Below the pieces are notes generated by a model. That model saw nothing but the letters and a program-made list of their open reading frames with translations. It made no database searches and was not told the origin of the DNA. A DNA stretch of 64,000 nt from Allofrancisella guangzhouensis (GTDB lineage Bacteria > Pseudomonadota > Gammaproteobacteria > Francisellales > Francisellaceae), in assembly GCF_000815225.1 (NCBI RefSeq), contig NZ_CP010427.1, forward strand, positions 1 through 64,000. The letters run 5' to 3'. Positions 1-7,124 of this stretch are shown here, piece after piece (position 1 is the stretch's first letter; each line of letters starts with the position of its first letter). A program made the translations under genes and the position numbers.

Positions 1-642
1 ACATTATTTCATGAGTTTGGTCATGCTTTACATCATATTTTATCAAAAGTTAGTATTCCTTCAATATCTGGAACAAACGGTGTCGAATGGGATGCTGTAG
101 AACTTCCAAGCCAATTTATGGAAAACTTCTGCTGGTGTGAAGAAGGACTAAATTTAATTTCAGGCTCACGTGAAGGTAAAAAACTCTCCAAAGAGCAAAT
201 AAGTAAACTAGTCGGAACACGACATTTTCATTCAGCATTAGCGATGGTTAGGCAACTAGAGTTTAGTATTTTTGATATGAATATTCACTTTAAAAAGTTA
301 ACTAGTGTAAATATGGTACAAACAGAACTAGATACTGTTCGTAAAAAAATAGACCTACTTCCAGTGCCAAACTATAATAAATTCCAAAACAGTTTTTCAC
401 ACATCTTCGCTGGTGGATATGCAGCCGGATACTATAGTTACAAATGGGCAGAAATCCTATCTTCTGATGTTTTCTCTCGCTTTGAAAAAGAAGGTATCTT
501 AAGTAATAAAGTTGGTCAGGAATTACTAGAAAATATTATTTCAAGAGGATCATCTCGTGACGCGATGGATAATTTTGTGGCATTTATGGGTAGAAAACCC
601 AGTGAAGAGGCATTACTAAGGCATAGTGGGATTAATAGTTAA
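1..642 (+). CDS. prlC: Oligopeptidase A (M3 zinc metallopeptidase), 3' part
   Basis: The reading frame is open from the first base, so the gene begins upstream of the window and only the last 213 codons are present. The start of the visible part carries the zinc-binding HEFGH (HEXXH type, bases 10-24), followed by a GVEWDAVELPSQ stretch. In M3 peptidases the downstream Glu of this segment is the third zinc ligand. The family degrades short peptides in the cytoplasm, including cleaved signal peptides. The C-terminal helical part, with GGYAAGYYSYKWAE, is typical of PrlC/Dcp. A 90 bp gap containing a small perfect hairpin (656-670) separates it from yraN on the same strand. Telling PrlC from the related dipeptidyl carboxypeptidase would need the missing N-terminus. 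Confidence 0.88.
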   Translation, partial: TLFHEFGHALHHILSKVSIPSISGTNGVEWDAVELPSQFMENFCWCEEGLNLISGSREGKKLSKEQISKLVGTRHFHSALAMVRQLEFSIFDMNIHFKKLTSVNMVQTELDTVRKKIDLLPVPNYNKFQNSFSHIFAGGYAAGYYSYKWAEILSSDVFSRFEKEGILSNKVGQELLENIISRGSSRDAMDNFVAFMGRKPSEEALLRHSGINS

Positions 643-732
643 AATATGTAGCAACCAGATCACTGATCTGTCAAAACCTAAATTTACTATCAAAGACAGC
701 ACAATGTATTGTCACTACAAGTAACTACAAAT

Positions 733-1089
733 ATGAAAAAAACCACAAAAATAGGCAATAAAGCAGAGATCCAAGCTTGTAAATTTTTAAAATCTCAAGG
801 TCTGCAAATTTTAACTCAAAACTTCAAAGTTTTGCCTTATGGCGAAATTGATATTATTGCTTTAGATAAAAATACCCTTATTTTTATTGAAGTCAAATAT
901 AGAAGCATGACAACTTTTGCTAAAGCTGAAGAAATGATCACTTACTCTAAGCGTAAAAAGCTTATAAATACTGCTAATATTTTTCTAAAGAAAAATTCAA
1001 AGTACGAAAGTTATGAATGTCGGTTTGATGTGGTTGCTATAAACAATAATGATATTAATTGGATAAAGGGTGCCTTTATAACACAATAA
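733..1089 (+). CDS. yraN: YraN family (UPF0102) nuclease-like protein
   Basis: A 118-residue protein with the UPF0102 pattern: [16 protein letters not shown], then [12 protein letters not shown] and IFIEVKYR. The E..A, GEID and EVK residues form a restriction-endonuclease-like (Holliday-junction-resolvase-like) core in this family. Its role is not well defined. I chose the ATG at 733 because the product then begins [12 protein letters not shown] and matches the usual 115-120 aa length. An in-frame TTG at 709 would add eight residues unlike the family. It follows prlC on the same strand and is the last core gene before the IS30 insertion. Confidence 0.82.
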   Translation: MKKTTKIGNKAEIQACKFLKSQGLQILTQNFKVLPYGEIDIIALDKNTLIFIEVKYRSMTTFAKAEEMITYSKRKKLINTANIFLKKNSKYESYECRFDVVAINNNDINWIKGAFITQ

Positions 1090-1158
1090 AGGTTCACAGA
1101 ACTGACTTAATTTCATATAAGTGTCAAAGTATTTGCTATTTAGATGCAACTTTCATAT

Positions 1159-2204
1159 GCTAGATTGTAGTCTCAATGTTTATACTGATTCCGAAATGTA
1201 CCTCATTAGGTGTTAAATAATTTAAACATTTTTTAGGTCTATTATTCAAGTCAATTTGCAACTTTCTAAGATACTGATGAGAGATATTACTAAAATCAGT
1301 ACCTTTAGGAATAAATTGTCTGATATACCTATTCATGTTTTCATTTGTACCTCTTTGCCATGGACTATATGCATCTGCAAAGAATACTTTAATACCAGTT
1401 TTATTTGATAAATTTTTGTGTTTAGCAAACTCTTTACCATTATCAAAAGTAGCTGTGGTAATTTTATTACCATTTGATGCTCTGTATAAAATTTGGTTAA
1501 TTGAACTAGCTGTTCTATCTTTAGCTTTGCCTAGAATTGTGAATCTACTAACTCTATCTACCATAGTCAAAATAGCTCCTTTATGATCTTTACCGACTAT
1601 AGTATCACCTTCAAAATGATACAGCTCTTTTCTATCATTAGCTGCTTTAGGCCTTTGTGATATGTTGACTCTATCCTTTATCTTACCTTGATTTGAGGAG
1701 CCTTCTTTTTTGTATTTGTAACGCCTACCTTTGAAGAATAATAACTGTTTAAGGTTATGTCTTTGTATAAAGTTATAAACAGCTTTAAAACTTAGCTTAG
1801 CTATACCTTCATGCTTTAATCTACCACAAATTAACTCCGGTGATATTTTCTTTTTGAGTAAAGCTATTATCAGCTTTTTAACTTCATTAGTAAGTTTATG
1901 ATTATTTGACTTTCTACGACTACAATACAACTTATGGGCTATCTCTGCAGAATAACTTTTACCTACTTTATTCCTTTTAAGTTCATTTATAACAGCTGTT
2001 TTACTAAATCCTATTTTATTAGCTATTGCTGCTTCTAAGTATCCTAATTTAAGTAAATTTTCTATATAATATCTATCTGAAAGAGTTAAATGTCTATGTG
2101 CCATTTTTAGTTCCTGTTCGTTTATTTAAGTTCTTCTCAAACCTAATAAACTACATCTGGAACTCTCTTTCAACTATTTTAAAACTTTCAGAATACAATC
2201 TAGC
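1159..2204 (-). mobile_element. IS30-family insertion sequence, apparently complete
   Basis: Imperfect terminal inverted repeats of 23 bp (20/23 matching by hand) lie at 1159-1181 and 2182-2204, beginning GCTAGATTGTA at the left. A 3 bp direct repeat TAT (1156-1158 and 2205-2207) abuts both ends and is the likely target duplication, as expected for IS30 elements (2-3 bp). The element is 1046 bp with a single transposase whose stop codon lies inside the left repeat. A second, outer copy of the right end occurs at 2234-2256 and is not part of this unit. Confidence 0.85.
1160..2104 (-). CDS. IS30-family transposase
   Basis: A 314-residue transposase that looks intact. The N-terminus (MAHRHLTLSDRYYIENLLKL) and the segment to about residue 60 form the IS30 helix-turn-helix that binds the inverted repeats. 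The DDE catalytic core is visible as FEGDTIVG, then ATFDNGKEF, then GTNENMNRYIRQF. The spacing from the second Asp to the Glu is about 33 residues, as in IS30. Length is slightly under the usual 320-380 aa but no domain is missing. The TAG stop is contributed by the element's left inverted repeat. A short relic of a related transposase C-terminus lies at 41032-41080. Confidence 0.93.
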   Translation of the reverse strand: MAHRHLTLSDRYYIENLLKLGYLEAAIANKIGFSKTAVINELKRNKVGKSYSAEIAHKLYCSRRKSNNHKLTNEVKKLIIALLKKKISPELICGRLKHEGIAKLSFKAVYNFIQRHNLKQLLFFKGRRYKYKKEGSSNQGKIKDRVNISQRPKAANDRKELYHFEGDTIVGKDHKGAILTMVDRVSRFTILGKAKDRTASSINQILYRASNGNKITTATFDNGKEFAKHKNLSNKTGIKVFFADAYSPWQRGTNENMNRYIRQFIPKGTDFSNISHQYLRKLQIDLNNRPKKCLNYLTPNEVHFGISINIETTI

Positions 2205-2256
2205 TATTAAAAGCTTTTAAAGACTGTTGAATTAAACTTTCAGAATACAATCTAGC
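2182..2256. repeat. Duplicated IS30 right end (two direct 23 bp copies)
   Basis: The 23 bp IS30 end (ending CAATCTAGC) occurs at 2182-2204 as the true right end of the element, and again, identical and in the same orientation, at 2234-2256. The 29 bp between them contains the perfect palindrome TTAAAAGCTTTTAA (2207-2220). The outer copy is an orphan end, probably left by an earlier element or by insertion next to an existing end. IS30 is known to target its own ends and palindromic sites. Confidence 0.8.
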
Positions 2257-2381
2257 CTGTTTAAAATCCTACTCAACAAGCCCTAAGTAATTTGCGATTT
2301 ACAATAATAATCTTTTATTTTTAATTTAAATTAGTTATATTATATTATTTTTTTAAAATAATTAAATATTAAGTGATCACT

Positions 2382-4721
2382 ATGGAAATTTTAAATCTAA
2401 TGAAAGCCTTAGGGTATACAATAAATGAGGACGGGATGTGTTATGGTATAGCTTTTATGGCGATACAAGCTATTATTAGAAATGATGTTAATACGTATAT
2501 CAATAGATTAAAGTTTATTAATAGATATGATTGCAAGTTAATAAATTATGAAGTTAAAGTAGTTAATTTATCTCCTAATTCCTACAAACAAAAAACTATA
2601 TATATGCATGTTAAGACTAAGGAGTATAGTTTTCACTATGATAATGAAGGTAACGATGAATTTATATCAGGCATGTTATCAACTGAAGTTGCAAGTCTAA
2701 TTGAGTCAATTGAACTACCAACTCCCTGTAAGAAAGGGTTAGAAAAGAAGTTAAAAGATTTTCTTGCTATCGAGCTATTAGCTCACCATATTAAAAAAGC
2801 TGAGGACTCCAGAGCCAAAAACAGCGTCTTCTTACATATGAATATGTTATTAAGTATAAAACCTTGGCTTGAGGGAATAGCAATATATTTTGGCTTAAAA
2901 ATACCAGGAAATCTTAGCTTAAAAGAAAACAATATATGGCAAAAAAACACAGATTTTTTAAGTAAACAAAACTGGCAAACTGCTAATGATTTTTTTAACC
3001 CTGAACCAGTACATAAGAATGCTAGAGGTAAAAGAATTCAATTAATTCATACAATGATAGGGATATACGATGAAAATTTTATGGATTTACTAATAACTGA
3101 AATAAAAGCTAGTAGAGAACCTATAGCTTTTTCTATATCATCCGCTAGTCACACAATTGCAATAGGCGGTTCAATTAAAGGTGTCATGCTAATAAATCAT
3201 GATTGGCATGTTCAAGGCTGTACTTCTCAACGTATCATGCAATCAATAGCTCAGCCAGGTGCTCAATGTGTGCCTTTATCTATTGAAAAGTTTACGTCAG
3301 ATGCTGTTGAGATAGCACAATTTGAAAGTGATAATTTAAAAAAAATTAAGCTCAAGGCTATTTCTTTATTAAAAGAATACACCAGCAACAACCCTTTTCG
3401 TAAAAATATTCTCACTAGAAAGCATAAAGGTCGTGCTAATAATTTACGCCACCACTTAAATCAAGCTACAAGTATTAGTGAAATAAATATCTTAATAAAA
3501 AATGAATTATCTCTATTTACATGTCATAAAGGAATAGAAAGACCTCAATTAAACAGCTCTAGTAATATTAACACCTATTTTAATAATCACTTTGGAAAAA
3601 ATATTAAGAACATAGAGAACCTAGGCTCTTATTATCGTATTTTAGAAACAATTAATGACACTGATCTATATGTAAACCAAGTATATCCCCTTGATTACTC
3701 TATTAGTGATTTAGAGATCAAAGGTAAAAATGAGGAAACACTACTTTATTTAGCATTACAAAATGGCCATACTGAAGCTGTTAGGGCTTATGTCAACGCT
3801 ATTTTAAATGCGGATATTAGTGCAGCGTTAAATAAATTAACCTTACTAGAGGCTAAAGATTCAAAAGGTACCCCTGGACTTTTTATGGCATTACAAAATG
3901 GCCATACTGAAGCTGTTAGGGCTTATGTCAACGCTATTTTAAATGCAGATATTAGTGCGTTAAATAAATTAACCTTACTAGAGGCTAAAGATTCAAAAGG
4001 TACCCCTGGACTTTTTATGGCATTACAAAAAGGTCATACCGAAACTGTTAAAGTTTACATTCAGGCAGTGTTAGAATCAACCTCTACCAATCAAACAGAT
4101 AAATTTTGGATACTTCTGGCTAGAAGTAAACACAGTAAATACAAATTTCCTGGTCTTTATCTATCATTACAAAATGGTCATACCGAAACTGTTAAAGTTT
4201 ACATTCAGGCAGTGTTGGAATCAAATATTAAGTTGGAAGATAAATTATATTTATTAGATGCCCGCCGAAAAGATGGTCGCTCAGGCCTTTATATGGCATT
4301 AGCAAATAGACATATCGAAACTGTTAAAACTTATATGCATACTATTTTAACTATAGAAAAGCTTATTTTGAACAAAAATTTAAGGCTTTTAACGGCTATG
4401 GGTGAAAATGAAACACGCAGTTTTTATCATATATTATACTCTGGCTATACTGAAACCGTTAAAGTTTATCTTTCTATCATTTTAGAGTCAATTAATATCA
4501 CAGAAACCAATAAGCTGACAATACTTAAAGGGTCAAAAGATGAGCTTTATAAAGTATTGCTACTTACATCAATGGAGTTTAATAAGTATGAAACTGTTAA
4601 AGCTTATATTTCAGCCGTCCAGGAAGCAAATATAAGTCAGAAATGTAAAAATACATTGCTACCTGAAAGTGTTTTAAAAAAAATTAAACTTGAGATTAGT
4701 AAACATGGTTTAGAACTCTAA
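2382..4721 (+). CDS. Candidate secreted protein: C58-like cysteine protease head plus ankyrin-like repeats
   Basis: A large protein (779 aa from ATG 2382; an in-frame GTG at 2373 would add three). No strong Shine-Dalgarno precedes either start. With the ATG numbering, C20 sits in DGMCYGIAFMAIQA, H257 in SSASHTIAIGG and D274 in LINHDWH. The Cys-His-Asp order and the 17-residue His-Asp spacing resemble papain-like C58 (YopT-type) proteases; this is inferred from motifs. From about residue 455 come about seven ankyrin-like repeats of 42-46 aa with the core GHTE(A/T)V(R/K)xY. No signal peptide or membrane segment is seen. Ankyrin repeats fused to catalytic heads are common in type IV-secreted effectors of Legionella and Coxiella. 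Low G+C, location beside IS30 and convergent placement against purK suggest an acquired gene. Substrate and secretion route are unknown. Confidence 0.7.
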   Translation: MEILNLMKALGYTINEDGMCYGIAFMAIQAIIRNDVNTYINRLKFINRYDCKLINYEVKVVNLSPNSYKQKTIYMHVKTKEYSFHYDNEGNDEFISGMLSTEVASLIESIELPTPCKKGLEKKLKDFLAIELLAHHIKKAEDSRAKNSVFLHMNMLLSIKPWLEGIAIYFGLKIPGNLSLKENNIWQKNTDFLSKQNWQTANDFFNPEPVHKNARGKRIQLIHTMIGIYDENFMDLLITEIKASREPIAFSISSASHTIAIGGSIKGVMLINHDWHVQGCTSQRIMQSIAQPGAQCVPLSIEKFTSDAVEIAQFESDNLKKIKLKAISLLKEYTSNNPFRKNILTRKHKGRANNLRHHLNQATSISEINILIKNELSLFTCHKGIERPQLNSSSNINTYFNNHFGKNIKNIENLGSYYRILETINDTDLYVNQVYPLDYSISDLEIKGKNEETLLYLALQNGHTEAVRAYVNAILNADISAALNKLTLLEAKDSKGTPGLFMALQNGHTEAVRAYVNAILNADISALNKLTLLEAKDSKGTPGLFMALQKGHTETVKVYIQAVLESTSTNQTDKFWILLARSKHSKYKFPGLYLSLQNGHTETVKVYIQAVLESNIKLEDKLYLLDARRKDGRSGLYMALANRHIETVKTYMHTILTIEKLILNKNLRLLTAMGENETRSFYHILYSGYTETVKVYLSIILESINITETNKLTILKGSKDELYKVLLLTSMEFNKYETVKAYISAVQEANISQKCKNTLLPESVLKKIKLEISKHGLEL
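3753..4019 (+). repeat. Near-identical tandem repeat units inside the ankyrin region
   Basis: Two consecutive units, 3753-3887 (135 bp) and 3888-4019 (132 bp, one codon shorter), are almost identical at DNA level and encode successive ankyrin-like repeats. The following units (4020 and about 4167 onward) share a second, different near-identical core beginning GGTCATACCGAAACTGTTAA. Identity at synonymous sites points to recent duplication or gene conversion. Confidence 0.85.
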
Positions 4722-4762
4722 AGATTAAACTTAGAACTAAGTGGATTAGATCAACAAGAAAA

Positions 4763-5860
4763 CTACATATCTTCAGACAAAACTATAAGCTTTCTAGCTT
4801 GAAGTAACTGATACTCACTTGTTTCATCTTTTAGATTTAAATTAAGGTGACCAACTTTTCGCCCTTTTCTTGGAGCTTTATTATAGCTATGGATTTTTAC
4901 ATAGTCTAAAGCTGCTAAATCTTTGGTAGAAGGCATATTACCAATACAGTTTAACATTATAGTTTTTTGACTATCTGTAGCACCAAGTATGAGCCCTGTA
5001 ATAGCTCTTATATGATTTTCAAATTGTGAAGTAACAGCACCATCTATACTCCAATGACCACTATTATGAACCCTTGGAGCTATCTCATTAACTATTAACT
5101 CATCACCTTTTACAAAAAATTCGATTGCTAATGTACCAACATAGTCTAACTCTTTAATTAAGATTTTCGCTATCTGGTGTGCTTTCTCAGAAAGTACATC
5201 GTTCTCAAATGGTGCTATAGACTCAACCAAAATACCTTGCTTATGGATATTTTTAGTTAAAGGATAAAAAACTATATTGCCCTTAATATCAGCTGTACAA
5301 ATTTGGGAAACCTCATAATCAAAATCAACAAAGGCTTCATATATCAAGCCATCTGGAGCATCTTTTAAGGCATTCCAAGCTTTTACTATGTCTTTTTGAA
5401 TTTTTACCACAAATTGACCTTTACCGTCATAACCAAGCCTTCTAGTTTTGACTATAGCGGGTAAACCAAACTCTTTAACTGCTTTTTCTAATCCCACTAA
5501 ACTATCAATATTCCTAAACTTAGCTGTAGCAATACCATGATCCTGCATAAATGATTTTTCAAGCAATCTATCTTGAGAAATAGCTATAGACTTAGCTGAT
5601 GGATAAACATTTACTTCATAATTAATTGCTTGAATAAGCTCATGAGAAATATTTTCATTCTCAAATGTAATTACATCGAATTGTTTTGCCCAATTTACGA
5701 CTTCATTAATATTATTTAATGATATATCTGTAATACTCTTTACAACTTCTTGAGCACAATCTCCAAGTTTACCTACACAGTGAAACTCAAAACCTAATGG
5801 AGTACCCGCTATACTTAACATTCTTGCAAGTTGCCCTGCTCCGATAATACCTATTTTCAT
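4763..5860 (-). CDS. purK: 5-(carboxyamino)imidazole ribonucleotide synthase
   Basis: A 365-residue ATP-grasp enzyme that converts AIR, bicarbonate and ATP to N5-CAIR in de novo purine synthesis. It opens with a nucleotide-binding MKIGIIGAGQLARML. Further markers are the VKTRRLGYDGKGQ glycine-rich ATP-grasp loop near residue 140 and NEIAPRVHNSGHW near residue 260, which carries metal-binding Glu and Asn. Length equals typical PurK. It is the last gene of the minus-strand purine run, two bases after purE, whose product takes N5-CAIR as substrate. Its 3' end faces the ankyrin protein gene. Confidence 0.97.
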   Translation of the reverse strand: MKIGIIGAGQLARMLSIAGTPLGFEFHCVGKLGDCAQEVVKSITDISLNNINEVVNWAKQFDVITFENENISHELIQAINYEVNVYPSAKSIAISQDRLLEKSFMQDHGIATAKFRNIDSLVGLEKAVKEFGLPAIVKTRRLGYDGKGQFVVKIQKDIVKAWNALKDAPDGLIYEAFVDFDYEVSQICTADIKGNIVFYPLTKNIHKQGILVESIAPFENDVLSEKAHQIAKILIKELDYVGTLAIEFFVKGDELIVNEIAPRVHNSGHWSIDGAVTSQFENHIRAITGLILGATDSQKTIMLNCIGNMPSTKDLAALDYVKIHSYNKAPRKGRKVGHLNLNLKDETSEYQLLQARKLIVLSEDM

Positions 5861-5862
5861 AA

Positions 5863-6354
5863 TTATTGCTCTCTAGGATTTGGATTTTCTAAAACGTTTT
5901 GAGTTTGATAATCTCTAAATTTAGCTAAAGCTTCAGCTACTTTAGAGTCTGTATGCTGTAATATACTAGCTGCAAAAATTGCGGCGTTTTTACTACCTGC
6001 AACACCTATTGCAAATGTAGCTACCGGAACACCAGCAGGCATCTGCACTATAGATAATAGACTATCCTTACCATTTAATGTACTAGATTTTACAGGCACT
6101 CCTAACACAGGAAGCTCTGTTTTTGCAGCTACCATACCTGGTAAATGTGCAGCTCCACCTGCGCCAGCTATTATAACTTTTAATCCACGCTTTTTAGCGG
6201 TTTCTGCATATCTAAACATTTTATCTGGTGTGCGGTGTGCTGATACTACCTCACACTCATAACCAATACCAAGTTGATCAAGAAGGTCACAACACTCTTT
6301 CATTGTGCTCCAATCAGACTTAGAACCCATTATCACACCAACATCTATGCTCAT
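5863..6354 (-). CDS. purE: N5-CAIR mutase
   Basis: A 163-residue class I PurE, moving the carboxylate of N5-CAIR to give CAIR. It begins [18 protein letters not shown] with the phosphate-binding GSKSD loop. It then has SAHRTPDKM, with the catalytic His, and [12 protein letters not shown] placed the start at 6354 because AGGGGAG precedes it by about six bases. The frame stays open upstream to 6405, but that part would be translated from a repeat-derived hairpin region and matches no PurE. It is followed after two bases by purK. Confidence 0.97.
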   Translation of the reverse strand: MSIDVGVIMGSKSDWSTMKECCDLLDQLGIGYECEVVSAHRTPDKMFRYAETAKKRGLKVIIAGAGGAAHLPGMVAAKTELPVLGVPVKSSTLNGKDSLLSIVQMPAGVPVATFAIGVAGSKNAAIFAASILQHTDSKVAEALAKFRDYQTQNVLENPNPREQ

Positions 6355-6403
6355 TCTATTCTCCCCTGCTAAATATATTTTTGTCATTCTTTTTTCTGAT
6401 GTC

Positions 6404-6504
6404 ATTCCATGGTCAAGCCATGGAATCCATTTTAACTATAACGGGTCAATACACTGATCGACCCCTACATTTCATTGTTATTTTTTTATATTTATCCGTA
6501 GGGG
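6404..6504. repeat. Hairpin-rich intergenic repeats between purN and purE
   Basis: The 174 bp purN-purE gap holds a perfect 9 bp inverted repeat ATTCCATGG/CCATGGAAT with a TCAAG loop (6404-6426). A second pair, CCCCTAC (6462-6468) and GTAGGGG (6498-6504), flanks an AT-rich spacer with a T-run. GGGTC/GACCC arms lie between them. Both hairpins look like small dispersed palindromic elements rather than a terminator. They lie inside a co-directional operon and could affect mRNA processing. Confidence 0.6.
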
Positions 6505-6528
6505 CTAACCTGTGTGTTGTTAGCTCTA

Positions 6529-7119
6529 TCACAAATTTTTATTATTTTTTCTCCAATTTCTAATAACCTCAATCCAAGCCTTACTTTCTAGCTTTTGCAC
6601 CTTTTCTTTCAAAGTTTCAGCTGTATCTGTAGATAAAACATCACATTCTAATTGCAATACTACATGACCACCATCAACAGCTTCTGTAACCTGATGAATA
6701 GTACAACCAGATTTTATTTCTTTAGCATCAATTACTGACTGATGTACAGCTAAGTCCATCAAACCTGCATGTTTTGGCAGTAAAGAAGGATGTATATTTA
6801 GGATTTTACCTCTAAAATAGTTTATAAAATCTTTACCTAATATCCGCATAAAACCTATAAGCAATATCAAATTTGGATTATATGGTTGTATTTCTTGGAT
6901 TAGTAACTGATCATACTTTTGACGATCAAGCCCTTTAGCACTTAAAAACTTGTTTGGTATATTATGCTCTTTTGCTCTTTGTAAGATATATGCTTGTTTT
7001 TTATTTGAAATTACAATTTCTATCTTAGCATTAATCTGCCTAGCAGAAATTGCATCTACTATAGCTTGCATGTTACTACCGCGAGTGGAGCCTAAAATTA
7101 CAAGTTTTAATTTTGACAT
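6529..7119 (-). CDS. purN: Phosphoribosylglycinamide formyltransferase
   Basis: A 196-residue GAR transformylase using 10-formyl-THF to make FGAR. Family marks are the N-terminal KLVILGSTRGSNMQAI nucleotide/phosphate loop, ILNIHPSLLPKHAG with the catalytic Asn and His, and GCTIHQVTEAVDGGHVV with the catalytic Asp region. The fold spans the whole protein and the length is close to the usual 190-212. The gene begins five bases after the purCD stop on the same strand. The formyl donor comes from the folate pathway of the upstream folD. Confidence 0.96.
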   Translation of the reverse strand: MSKLKLVILGSTRGSNMQAIVDAISARQINAKIEIVISNKKQAYILQRAKEHNIPNKFLSAKGLDRQKYDQLLIQEIQPYNPNLILLIGFMRILGKDFINYFRGKILNIHPSLLPKHAGLMDLAVHQSVIDAKEIKSGCTIHQVTEAVDGGHVVLQLECDVLSTDTAETLKEKVQKLESKAWIEVIRNWRKNNKNL

Positions 7120-7124
7120 CTTAC

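Noticed and set aside
2182-2256. Two direct repeats with a spacer, as in a minimal CRISPR
   Set aside because: The repeats are the IS30 terminal repeat, only two copies exist, and no cas genes are near.
6355-6405. N-terminal extension of PurE
   Set aside because: The extra residues come from the repeat region. A good AGGGGAG site supports the start at 6354, which matches the family.
6381-6563. 60-codon open frame on the plus strand in the purN-purE gap
   Set aside because: It lies over hairpin repeats, overlaps the purE start region and purN end, and shows no family or ribosome-binding site.
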